Positions 11,969 through 22,576 of a stretch of DNA of 64,000 bases are shown here, piece by piece; positions within the stretch are counted from its first letter, which is position 1, and each line of letters opens with the position of its first letter. A program made the position numbers and the translations under genes. The DNA is from Terana coerulea (lineage: Eukaryota > Basidiomycota > Agaricomycetes > Polyporales > Phanerochaetaceae). Below the pieces are notes generated by a model. That model made no database searches. It worked only from the letters and a program-made list of their open reading frames with translations, and was not told where the DNA came from. The stretch lies in the NCBI GenBank assembly GCA_024811115.1, contig JAKOGH010000645.1:1-64000 (forward strand). Direction: 5' to 3'.

Positions 11969-12328
11969 TAGCTTGAACTATCGCCGGCACGTCACGGCAT
12001 CTCCGCAACCGCCCATATCCAGTACGACGGTGTCAAGGCTAGTGGGAAGTTTAACCTGCCCACTACAAGGCTCGCCGCCGCGTTTCGCCTTCATATTTAT
12101 AAATAAAAAAGAAAACTCCAACAAAATTGCAATAAAATGCACTTGTATCGAAGCCTCACAGAAACACCCAAAGCCACGTGAGGGAGAGCATACGCGGTTG
12201 AAGGCCTGCTAAAACAAGGGAACCCGCAGGTAAAGCGCCGAGATAGCTTCCATCAGTCGAGATCAGCTAAAAGATCGCCTGCAGCCATTCAAGTGAGCTC
12301 ATGGCTTACGGATAGCAATCCACTTCCC
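11969..12328 (+). repeat. Dispersed repeat copy A, right part
   Basis: About 360 bases matching 23602-23970 in direct orientation, with many point differences (for example GCACGTCACGGCATC against GCACGTCGCAGCATC, and AAAATGCACT in both). No coding signal. It is probably a remnant of an older transposable element. Confidence 0.75.
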
Positions 12329-12526
12329 CGTTCTGCGCTGCTCTGACATGCGGTGGCGTTCGGGTTCCCACAGGCTTTGTACCAGTGATTTGGCCTGGTG
12401 CTGGTCCGATCCCGACTCGGAGTCCTTCTTGACTCTTCCCGTCATATATAATTAAAGGTCTATTAGAAGTCTCGTAATGCCCGGCCGTTACCTACAGCTG
12501 CTCCGGACATCAGGGTCTAAGGGGAG

Positions 12527-13501
12527 TGGATGACTTCCCGTAAACCTCTCGAGTCGAGTCGAGTAGTGAGAGTAGCTTAAGCGAAGTCAGATCTGTCAAC
12601 GGAGATCCTCTGTAGGCCTTCGGCACGGCCGGCATCTTACTAGGACAGAGTCTGGTGCCATGTGAGGTCACGGAGCTTGCGCGTGACAAGGCTACGATAC
12701 CTGCAGACGCTCGTTTTCGCGTTGCGGCACCGTCGACTCATCCTTCGCTCAATATTGATAGTGAGCTCCTTCTGCAACTCCTTGCACCGTCCTAGCTGCC
12801 CGACAATGAATACAATTTCGAATATTATTTCATGCCTGCCACCATTGCGTACACTTTGATCTGCTGCATTGAGGATGCTCAAGTCGAACGCACTCGACGG
12901 CGTAATCCTCACCGAACATACCTGTGTCACCCACAATTGATGCCTAACCCTTGCATTGCAACCCTCTGGAAGTGCTTATATGCATTGTGTAGAGAAGCAT
13001 TGCTGATTGACAAAACTAAGTGAGGTACGCAGTGAGATGAAAGAGCTAGGAACGAGTGCATTGACGGCGAAAACAAACGGCGTCATGGACATCGACGCGG
13101 AGACGAGAGTTCAATCAAAGCGGGGAAGCCAAATCGGGAATGATCTCGCATGAAGCGCCCGATGGTCGAGGGACACGACTCTGGAGGGTCGGACCCCCTT
13201 GAGACGTCTTCACTAGAGTCGAATTTTTCCGAAAATCAACCTAAATATTTTTGAAATATTCGCAGCATTCCGATTGGCTGTAATTGTATACCACCATTCT
13301 CCGTTGGCCCCCTGACAAGGAGGCCGTTCATTTCAGACTAAGCTTGACTGTATCTGCATTCTGAATCTGACGTACCAACTCCGATTTTGTCCTAATATAG
13401 AAGAGTTTTGAGCGTCTCAAGGGATGCCGACGTGTGCCGCTGATCAAACTCGACTCGCGGACACCTCTACTCGAGTCGAGAGGCTTACGGGAAGTCATCC
13501 A
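12527..13501. repeat. Inverted repeat pair around about 0.9 kb, possible decayed element
   Basis: TGGATGACTTCCCGTAA at 12527 is followed by CTCGAGTCGAG; the reverse complement is found at 13468-13501. The arms are about 35-40 bases with few mismatches. I could not find matching target duplications outside them. Short frames inside show no family likeness. Confidence 0.5.
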
Positions 13502-14860
13502 GTAACACGGTGGGGGTACCCTAGAAGTGACTGCGTATATTGCCCGCAGCGAATTCTGGGAAAGGTTGACTGTGCAGCGGCTGATCACGAGAATCCTGTG
13601 GACCTTAGCACAGTCCGTCCGAGTCCGAGTCTTGCGTGGTACATGGCACCATAGCCATCACCCGCGAGCTAATATACAAGACGGTGAATAATCCAACTGC
13701 GGCGATGTGTACCCCTGCGGTTTATGTTGACTTCGGCTGTCGATCCGACGGCCTTTAAGCAGCTATGAGCGCTTGAGTGTTTGACTCACGTCGAGTCGCC
13801 GCAGTCTAGCCTATCACAGCTCGCATGCACAACTACTCGTGTTGGCATGCCATCTTGAGCCTCTGGGGCCTGCTTACTCAGATTTCTCTGAGCCAGCCCA
13901 TGACCTCAGTCGGCTGCCGTCAATGCGTTCTGAATATATTTTCTTTTACACGTATTATTGCTCGACGATATGATGCAACTGAGTACCTCACTTACCTTTT
14001 CTGGTTGTCCGTGCAACGTCCGACCGTGCGTCTTCTTTGGCTGATTGGTCCGCGCGCAGTCGCGGGACGTTTCATCTCAGCTCGTCGTGCGTGCGCTTTT
14101 GAAGCGTCAAGGACGCTGCGTCCCCGCCATCTACGAGACTTGTGTCAATGACCATGCATGACCGCAACTTTAGCTGAAGCTCCCAGAATCCCCGCCTCCT
14201 GTACAGGTCGGTCAGCCGTGACTCCCGCTGTGCAAAGTTTACCTCTTAGTCCCTGATCAAGCTGAGGCCCAGGGCGACTGTTGTCTCCAGACGTCGGCCG
14301 ATCTGTGTTGGACGAGTCAGATTCGGTTCCGGTTGCGCGTCGTCGAAGCGACGTCGAGGTAAGCGCGGCGGCCTGTTATGGCGTCAGTGTGCGCGCTTGA
14401 CCGGCGTGGATCAACACGCACCGCGGCTTCCAACCATCTAGGTTTGCTGGAAGCCAGATCGAGCACCGCTTCCCTCCCTTTGACTCGACGGTGAACGAGG
14501 CCAACATGAGCCAGACCCAGCGATTGACCCTTTGTTCTCGTTTATTGCGATTGTTTTACACCACAAAACGGCCTGCGGCGGAGCCACCGTGGACGGACTA
14601 GCGCGGCGCCACCGCTCGGTTAGGCCTTTAGGGGTGACTGCGTCGTCAGCGAAGTCGGACGTAGTAAATTGGGTTCAGCTCCGAAAGGCGTCGCCAATGC
14701 GCCGGGCACCCCTGCTTGGCACCGCCCCTTGTCATTTCCCAGCGCTGACTCACAACTTGGTCCGTCCCAACTCTAACCCCAGGGCTGTTCTCGCGTTCTT
14801 ATATCTGTTCATCTGTTCGAACCAGTTCCCCGCACGCCTCTTATACCTACATCCTCAACA
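13502..14860. other. Gene-free stretch, nothing recognised
   Basis: About 1.36 kb before the arrestin-like gene. It has scattered TCGAGTC words but no open frame of note. The last part is pyrimidine-rich, as expected of a fungal promoter. Confidence 0.4.
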
Positions 14861-14920
14861 CTCCGAGTCTCACCTCCACCCACCGAGACTCACCTCTACA
14901 CTCAGAGGCTCACCTCCCCA
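14861..14920 (+). repeat. Three imperfect 20-base tandem repeats in the leader of the arrestin-like gene
   Basis: Units start at 14861, 14881 and 14901 and share the core GAG(T/A/G)CTCACCTC. They lie just upstream of the ATG at 14954, probably in the 5' untranslated region. Confidence 0.7.
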
Positions 14921-14953
14921 CCACCCGACACACAGCTACAACCTCCCCGCACG

Positions 14954-16475
14954 ATGTTGTACACCCAGCCATGCTCCAGCGTCGCCTCGACCTCGACGCT
15001 GCCGCCATCCTACTCACCCTCGAACGCGTCTCCGTCCTACTCGCCGGAGCCTTGCAAAGACGAGGAGCGGCTTGCCTTCGTCGCGCGTTCAGCGCTGACG
15101 CGTGCTCCCCAAAGCACCTTCACCAGGCGCACGCGCCACTTCACCGTCGCCCTCTGCAACCAAGCGGAGGACACCGACGCCCCTGTCTACGCCAGGAACA
15201 GCCTGGTCTCCGGCGAGCTGCAGGTGGACAGCAGGAGCGTCCTCGCCGTAGCTGTCAAGGTAAGCCTCCTTACTCGTTCTATCTGCAAACATTTAGCTTA
15301 CTCCCGTTACTATAGCTCGAGGGCCGGCAGACTGTGTCCATGTCTGAAGAAAGCCACTCTGAGAGGATACTGTTCACAAAACAGCACGAGCTCTGGCGGC
15401 GATCCGAGAAGCAGCAAGAGTGCCCCGGCTCGCTCAAGTTCCACATCCCGTTCCCAGTCACCTACGAGGCCCAGGAGGGCGATGTCCCAATGCCGCCCTC
15501 CTTCTCCGCCCACCACAGCGGCTCGTCCGGCATATTCGCCGACATTAAATACGCCCTGTCGGTCATTATTACCAAACCGCGACTTGGCTCTTGGAAGTCC
15601 AAGAAATGGTGCGTACAGCCTCCTCATCAGGTTCATACGGTACCTGACGTGATCCTCGTAGCCATAAGATACCTATCAAGTATCATCCACGCTCACGACC
15701 CTACGCGCCCATCTCGCCCGACCTGTACCCCTTCCTCTCGACCGTCAAGACCGCACCGGAGGAATGGCACCAGAGCGCGTCCGTGATGCAGTCTCGCAGC
15801 CCCGGCGTCGCCCCCATTGATGTTCACGTACGTCTACCCCTCCTTGCCGTCACAGCGCCTCAATCTGACTTTTAGTACAGCTGTTCACACCGGCCGTGCA
15901 GATCTACGCGCTCACGGACACGATCCCCTTCCACGTCCAGCTGCGCGCGCCGACCCAGTCCGTCCGTGCCTTGCTGGGCCTCAGCGCCGAGCCGCCGCCA
16001 CCAGCGCGGCCGCCGCGCCTGCACGACCCTCACCCCCTGGGCCTTCCAGAGCCCCTACGCCTGCGCCGCCGTCGGCTCCCTTGCGGAGGAGCAGAAGAGC
16101 ACGCCCGCGCTGCGCGTGTACCTCCTCCGCCAGGTGAGCGCGCGCGTGCACGGCCGCAAGGCGTGGCGCAACGTCGTGCTCGCCGAGGGCGTGCTGCGCG
16201 CCGTCGGGTGCCCGCCCGCCTACGACCTTGGCGCGCGCGACGCCGAGGAGGTGCTGGACTGGGAGGGCGAGGTGCGCTGCGCCGAGGATGTGGCCGCGCC
16301 GTCGTTCGTGTCGGGCGACCTCGGCGTGAAGGACTTCATTGTGGTGCACCTCTGCGCACCGCATGGTGACAAGGCGCCGCTGGTCGAGCTCCAGAGCTCG
16401 CAGCCCATCCGTCTTGTGACGGACACCTATAGGGACGGCCCCGAGCGGCCGTCTGAGTCAGGCCCGAGCCAGTAG
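14954..16475 (+). CDS. Arrestin-like N-terminal domain protein, with one frame break
   Basis: Exons 14954-15259, 15316-15608, 15662-15827 and 15881-16475, introns of 53-56 bases, about 453 residues. The start is a Pro/Ser-rich tail (LPPSYSPSNASPSYSPEP). The arrestin-like part shows PVYARNSLVSGELQV, SVLAVAVKLEG, CPGSLKFHIPFPVTYE, IFADIKYALSVII, then QIYALTDTIPFHVQLRAP and LRVYLLRQVSARVHGRKAWR. Such proteins act as adaptors for ubiquitin ligases on membrane cargo, although the fungal branch is poorly studied. The frame changes around the C5 run at 16033-16037; upstream and downstream both look coding. It sits between the two arms of the inverted duplication. Confidence 0.7.
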
Positions 16476-17024
16476 TCTCTACAATATGGTCCACATGCAG
16501 CCTGTCAGTCAGCAGGTCGATAAAGTAAAATATGTTTCGTGTAATGCCGGGTGGATATATATATGAATGTCATCCATTGAGTACAATGCTGCGTAGTTGA
16601 TGAACTCGAGTGAGGCCGGTACGCGTGCAGTGGTAACTGATACTGCCAACCATTTGTTGTAGACGCGGACGAGCCTCAAGCGAGCTTCAAGTTCGCCCGC
16701 GGACCATTTGCTCCGCAAGCATTTTCATCAGACTTCCCAGCCAGCTATTCGCCTTCATTGCTATCGCCGTAGTTAAATATATATATATTCTCGGCTGTAG
16801 GTTGATCCGAACTTCCAAGCAACTTGACAGGGCTCGGGCTGTAAAGCTTTGTGGCGTGGGAAAGTAAACATACTGTCCGAATGCCCAAGTGTGGATGACG
16901 GCCGGTATCTGATCCGGCAGCTTGTTCGGGTCAGCTCATGATACGTACGCTTCGCTCGCCCAACAATCTGCATTTTCAAGGATTTGGGCCCATGGTATTA
17001 CGCACAGCCCCCGCGCTTCGCAAC
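16476..17024. other. Intergenic, nothing recognised
   Basis: About 550 bases with short TA runs (16779-16788). No gene is visible. Confidence 0.45.
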
Positions 17025-18610
17025 ACCACTGAAAAGAATCTCCCAAGATACTGAATGCATTTGACTAGTGCATATCTCTACACAGCGGCAAATACACAGT
17101 CAAAAAGGCAAAGCATATGCATCATATCTGAACGTCTAGCCCTACGGTCCGTTCAGGATATACTCTAAGAGCCGTCGCAGAAGGGCTTGCCAGCCGCAGT
17201 GCGGCCAAACTCGAGGTCAGCTATTGCAGAAAGTGAGCATGATACCATCTGTGATCCAATGCGCACGCGAGAGAACTCACTGTCGAACCGCTCTCGGCCT
17301 GCGGTGTTGGAGCCACACTTGACGTTGATGTTCTGGTCCGTGTCCTTGGCGGACTGCGCGTCGGCGTACAGCGTGCTCCCGGAGAAGTTGCACACATACT
17401 CAATGGCGTTGCCTGCGCAATACAGACATGAGCGATCCAAAGCGCGGTTGCAGACGTGAACGATGAGACGTACCGTACTGTGCAGAGACAGCGCCGCCGG
17501 CGGGGACGATCGAGTAGTCGTCGAGCAGCGCGTACAGGTTGAGGACGGCCGTCCACTTGTTGCTCCCGCTGAACTTTGCGTTGAAGCACGCGATGCTGTC
17601 CCTCTTCGCCAGCGTCACCGCGCGCTCCTCGATGGGGGTCGCAGCCTCGGGCTCCTTGTAGAAGCGGGCAGCGAGGCTCGCGGCGGGTGTGAAGGACGTG
17701 ACGTTGCCGGTGTGGTCGAGGATGTACACGCCGTCCTCGCTGTGGCCAACGAGGGTAAAGCCGGGCGCAGCATTGCCGGCGAGGGGGCTGGCGGAGACGG
17801 CGGTCGCGACGAAGGCGAGGAGGGCACTGAATGTGAGAGAAAGCGGGAACTGCATGTTTGGTTTTGGAAGAGTTGAAGTAGACGGTAGCTGAGGCTGAGA
17901 CTTGTAGGCTTGGTCACTGCTAAACTTGGCTGCTGTTCTGTTGCTGGACGTGCTCTCAGACCCATGCCTTTATACGCCAGCAATTAGGGTCAGAAATATG
18001 AGATTCGCTGGCTTGCGGTCGTAGTCCTTGTCGGCGGAAACTATCCAAAGACCACGGGATCTCGCTGCTCTGCTGGATCCCCCTGACCGCCTTCCTCCGC
18101 CGAAGGTAGTGACAGTGAAATCTGTGTCGAAGCATGTCAGTAGCAGAAGATGTCTGCCTTCCCTATACGACGAACACTCGCTGAATGCGTCGAGAAGTCC
18201 TCCGTGGTCGAGGCCCCTATCATTGCCTAGTTTCACGTCGATCTGCAGTACTTCGTCTGCGAGGTGTGGTATTCATGCAGATCAAAAGCTGTGCACTTTC
18301 GGAGAAAGGATATAGATCCGAGGAATTACGCTGGCACTTGCAGTGAACGGATATTGAGGTGTTGCAGCCAGTGCAACTATATTCTTGATGTGTAAGAGTG
18401 ATTGTGCTGCAAGCGAGAGAACAGCGATCTCATCGTAAGGATGATTTTGATTCGGTCATGCTGTATGACTTACTAAACAGGGCTTGTCTTTCCAAGCGAT
18501 CACTGTCGGGACGTGGAGGGTGTCACAGACGATCAAACCTCCGATCCGCGTCTGGGAACGCAGTCTGGCCTGTCGAAAGATGACACAGCGTGGAGAACGC
18601 GTATGTATTG
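17025..18610 (-). repeat. Right arm of the inverted segmental duplication
   Basis: Reverse-strand counterpart of 8600-10270. Similarity starts in the sequence downstream of copy 2 and runs through the gene and about 700 bases of upstream sequence, to near CCACGCTGTGTCATC-like sequence at the far end. Confidence 0.8.
17165..17855 (-). CDS. Small secreted 4-Cys proprotein, copy 2 (intact)
   Basis: 189 residues in three exons, 17474-17855, 17281-17412 and 17165-17220, exactly the exon sizes of copy 1 (382, 132 and 56 bases). Signal peptide MQFPLSLTFSALLAF, pro-region ending in TLAKR, mature part from DSIACFNAKF with cysteines in DSIAC, EYVC, NVKC and KPFC. The coding parts differ from copy 1 at scattered positions while the frame, splice sites and cysteines are kept, which argues for selection after duplication. 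TATA-like GTATAAAGG lies about 112 bases upstream. Function unknown. Confidence 0.85.
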
Positions 18611-19348
18611 AGTTACACGTTCCCGCACACTTGACTTGGTGCTAGTAGTACGCTTCACTCGATGAGCGGGCCGCGCGCTGGCACTGGCAACACTGCTGCA
18701 GTTTATCAACAGTTGATTGAAGTCGGGAGATGCAGTGCGTACACAATTGTTAGTGCGAAACCGATACCTATTGTTTGTGTCAGCAGCTTGGCCACCTCTA
18801 ACAGCTCATTATCGTGCGCTTACGCTTAATAATACGTGGTGCAGTGTGGGGTAAGAACTCGAGTCGAGCGGCCCAAGCTCTCAAAGATCTCAAGCGCTTA
18901 CCGAAGACGCTCGCAAGCAGCATCCGGTAACTCCCGGGCATCCACGATAGGGATGTGAGTGGGTTGAGGACCATATGCAAATTTCCACAGCTTGAAATGC
19001 TCCGCTTCGCGGCACTGTTTGGGTACTGCGGGGCAATGATCGTAGCTTTGCTAATGAGCAGCAATATTTTAAGCTCTCCCTCCTCGGAATCAGGGGCTAG
19101 GCCAGCGACTGTGTGAGTTGGATTACCACATTACTTATAAAACATTTCGCGGATATGAAAACAAAATACTGGCATATCTTCAGTACGTGTCCCAGTGATT
19201 ACATTGGTCAAACCAGGGGATACGTAAGTAACACGCAATTCCAATTGAATGGCTATCCCAAAAGCTGCTGAAACGATCTAGTGAAATGAACACATCCAAA
19301 AATGCGTGCAACTCACCATACCCCTGCAGTCAGAACTTTGGGATCACT
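18611..19348. other. Intergenic between copies 2 and 3
   Basis: About 740 bases, AT-richer than genes, with only short open frames. Nothing recognised. Confidence 0.45.
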
Positions 19349-20043
19349 TCAAGAACCGTCGCAGAAGGGCTTGCCACCCCGAGTACGACCGAATTCGAGA
19401 CCATCTATATGACCAATGAGTGCAATGACACCTTGAGGCCTGTGAGGTTGGCACTGGAGAACATACTGTCAAATCTATATCGCCCTGCGGTATTGGAGCC
19501 GCAGGCAACGTTGATGCTCTGGTCGGTATCCTTGGCTGACTGCGGATTGGCACTCAGAGTGTTATCGGAGTAGTTGCACAGATATTCCATGGCGTCACCT
19601 GACATGATCAATAGTATTAATCACCCGTGCCAGCGCGAGTTCATATGAGAGACGTACCGTACTGCTCGACGAAAACACCACGAGCGAGGATCGTAGGTGA
19701 GGTGCTAAGTGTCGAGTACATTGCAAGGACGGCGTTCCATTTGTCGCTGCCACTGAACTGGGCGTTGAAGCACGCGATGCTGTCCCTTTTGGCCAGTTCC
19801 GGCGCAGATTCTTCAACCCGGGCCATGGCTTCAGGCTCCCTTTCGAAACGGCCAGGGAGGCTAGCCGCGGGCGTGAACGACGTTATGTTTCCGGTGGAGT
19901 CGAAAATATATAGCCCGTTCTCGCTGTGACCCGCCATGGTAAAGCCGAGCGGGCGATGCTCCGCCTGGGAGAGCCTTGGCGGAGACGGCGATGGGAATAA
20001 GGGCAACGAGAGCGCTGAAGGTAAGGGAAAGCGAGAGCTGCAT
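19349..20043 (-). pseudogene. Small secreted 4-Cys proprotein, copy 3 (broken by a 4-base insertion)
   Basis: Exons 19658-20043, 19467-19598 and 19349-19404 keep the family splice sites. The signal peptide (MQLSLSLTFSALVAL) is followed by a frame change at about 19946-19956, where the aligned sequence is four bases longer than copy 2 (extra CTCG). After it the family sequence continues: GFTMAGHSENG, ELAKR then DSIACFNAQFSG, EYLC, NVAC, KPFC. A reading open across the break exists from an upstream ATG but would lack the signal peptide. The length change is not a simple run error, so I take it as a real disabling mutation. A TATA-like TATTAAAG lies near 20149-20160. Confidence 0.7.
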
Positions 20044-20460
20044 GCTTGGCTTGTGAGAACGGAGACTTGTGGTGGTTCTGGCAGGTGGAATTGTTTGTTG
20101 CTTGGCACAGGTGTTGTGCAGATGCCTATCATGTTCTCGAGCTCCTGCTTTAATACCCTGAAGGAAATGGCTAAACCAACCTGGGAGAATGAGCAGCAGG
20201 CAGTGGTCGCGGCCCCCACTATCAGAACTCGAACAGAGAATACCGGTTCTCCGCTGCTCTTCGGCTTGGCAATTGCCCTCCGGGCTGCATTGTACGGAGG
20301 TAATGGTAGAGCAAGCTTTGGTGAGGCGTCCCCGACGGCAAATGTTGTCTGGTGACCCTCTGCCGTGGACAGCCGCTCGCTAGGTTGTAGACTATGCCAA
20401 ATATTGACTTACAGCAGTAGTTCGATTTCACTTTGATTTGAACAACCTAATTCTTAGAGT

Positions 20461-20528
20461 GGTCTAGTACGTACGCATGTCAACCGCTTTGCATGGTCTA
20501 GTACGTACGCATGTCAACCGCTTTGCAT
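20461..20528. repeat. Perfect 2 x 34-base tandem repeat
   Basis: Two identical units, 20461-20494 and 20495-20528, each starting GGTCTAGTACGTACGCATGT. Lack of any difference suggests a recent duplication, or an assembly stutter. It lies upstream of copy 3. Confidence 0.9.
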
Positions 20529-21464
20529 GGTCCTTGGGTGGATGTTGATCCATGATCTTACACCGCAGGCTGAGGCCCGAGTCCCGATTCAGACCGGTAG
20601 AGGGGCATGTAAGGCGTAGCAATAAGTACAAGGAAGATATCTCTCCGTAACCACTGCACAACTACTAGAGGAGAAGCCATGACCTCGTTACACGCATGAT
20701 TACGAAACATTTGTTTGGAGGACTTACCAGAGTGCATCCCTGTCAAAACCGCGTTTCAGTGTTGAGGGAAGCGAAGACGATCTCAGCCAGCGACAGGCGC
20801 AGAACAATCATAGCTCCGGATTCACGCCCGGGAAAGCGGTGTGGCATGTCAGAGGAAGACAAAGCCCGGTATAGTGAAAGAAATTTAAGCACGTATTGAC
20901 GCATATTTGGTTTTAGTCGCACTGGAAGACTGCCAGCGCTCGTAAGTCGTAACTCGACAGGCAGGACATTTCGCTGATATAAAGTAAGCCGCAGGCCTCT
21001 AACATGTAAGTTCCGCGGTTCGCGCCACGTGCTCGCGAGCTGCTGAATCTGAGACTCGATTAGTATGTGAGCTGAGATACACCGCTGGCCTGTGAGGCTG
21101 CGAACTGCCGTACTGCGAATAAGTACTTAAAGGAAGAGTCAGGTTCGGGGACCTGTCGGCAGGGATGGGCGCCTATTGATGCAGCGATTTTTGGGCAGGG
21201 CAGAGGCTTGTAGTCGCTGCAGCATGCATGTACCCTCACACATCCCAATGAAAGCTACACAGAAATACGCGGCTCAACGATGCCTATCGATTGGTCCAGG
21301 CAGTCCAGGATTTGGGTGACATTTGGCCACGTTGTAGGGAAATTTTAAAAGCACAGGCGCTACGTGCTGTGAATTTGTGCATGTTTGTTCGGCCTTCAGC
21401 CCCCTTAGGAATATGCTCACTCGCTCCGCTCGCTCGCAATAACACTGACTAGACTTGGACTAGA
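20529..21464. other. Intergenic, nothing recognised
   Basis: About 940 bases with only short frames on both strands. Confidence 0.45.
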
Positions 21465-21639
21465 CACTGCGGGCGGAGCCAGATTTTGGGCCTGTGAGAA
21501 AAGTGACCGAAAAGCCCCTGAAAGGTCTTCCTTTTCGCCCATTTCCTTCCATATATGGTAATTATAGGATCACGTGATGACAAAAGGAAGGCCTTTCAAA
21601 CACTTTTCGGGTGCCCTAAATCGGGCTCTGCCTGCAGTG
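21465..21639. mobile_element. CACTA-like miniature inverted-repeat element (MITE), 175 bases
   Basis: Left end CACTGCGGGCGGAGCC, right end reverse complement CACTGCAGGCAGAGCC. The inverted repeat continues inward (GATTTTGGGC against GATTTAGGGC, CCGAAAAG, TGAAAGG(T/C)CTTCCTTTT), making the element nearly one foldback with a small loop around TATATGGTAAT. It is flanked by the 3-base repeat AGA (21462-21464 and 21640-21642). CACTG/CACTA ends with a 3-base target duplication fit the CACTA (EnSpm) superfamily. No coding capacity. Confidence 0.85.
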
Positions 21640-21875
21640 AGAGCACATCTGGGACACGAATATATATAGCATTGACTATGTTTTGACCAGTATGCACTAC
21701 AAGGCAGTAGGTGTACACTGGCCACTGTAGAGGATACAGGACCAACAGCAGACTGTTTACCCTAAAGGCTTGTAAAATAACGACCATAATTGGGAACATG
21801 TGTAGGTACGAAAATTGATTTACCAAAGGCATCAAATGAACTTGTAGATTGGCCATGAGCAGCTCGAACAGCATT

Positions 21876-22576
21876 CTAATAGCCGTCGCAGAAAGGCTTG
21901 CCAGCCGCAGTGTGGCCATACTCGAGGTTAGCTATTGCACAGGATTAGAGTGGTGCCATTTGTGATATGATGCAAAAGCGAGAGAACTCACTGTCGTAAC
22001 GCTCTCGGCCCGCGGTGTTGGAGCCACACTTGACATTGATGTTCTGGTTCGTGTCGTCCGTCGCCTGTGCATTGGCATACAGCGCGCTCCCGGAGAAATT
22101 ACACACATACTCAACTTTGGCGTTGCCTGATGAAAGAAAAAAAAGGTGCGAGTGAGGCAATGTGCACGCGCGAACAAAAACGATGAGACGCACCGTACTG
22201 CGCTGGAGACTGCGCCGCCTGCGGGGATCAACGGATAGTCATTGAGTTGTGCGTGCAGGTTGAAGACGGCGGTCCCCTTGTTGCTCTCGCTGAACTTCGC
22301 GTTGAAGCACGCGATGCTGTCGCTCTTCGCCAGCAACTCCGCACGCTCCTCGATGGGGGCCGCAGCCTCGGGCTCCTTGTAGAAGCGGGCAGCGAGGCTC
22401 GCGGAGGGTGTGAAGGGCGTGACATTGCCGGTGTGGTCGAGGATGTACATGCCGTCTTCGCGGTGGCCGGCGAGGGTGAAGCCAGGCGCGGCGCGGCTAG
22501 CGAGAGGGCTGGTGGATACGGCGGTGGTGGCGAGAGCGACAAACATGCTAAAGGTGAGGGAGAGTGTGAGTTGCAT
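21876..22576 (-). pseudogene. Small secreted 4-Cys proprotein, copy 4 (probably decaying)
   Basis: Exons about 22194-22576, 21992-22126 and 21876-21931. Signal peptide MQLTLSLTFSMFVAL and the family pro-region are present. One extra base just before the end of exon 1 (TCCAGCGCAGTACG, 17 bases where copy 2 has 16) shifts the frame ahead of the first splice junction. The Kex2 site reads AKS instead of AKR, and the conserved SGSNKW has become SESNKG. Exon 2 has one extra codon (NAKVEYVC). Four cysteines are still encoded. Loss of the processing site together with a frame break suggests relaxed selection. Confidence 0.65.

Noticed and set aside
15955..16048. A 43-base intron explaining the frame change in the arrestin-like gene
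   Set aside because: It would delete the coding-looking SVRALLGLS segment and has a poor donor; a run-length change at 16033-16037 is simpler, though not proven.
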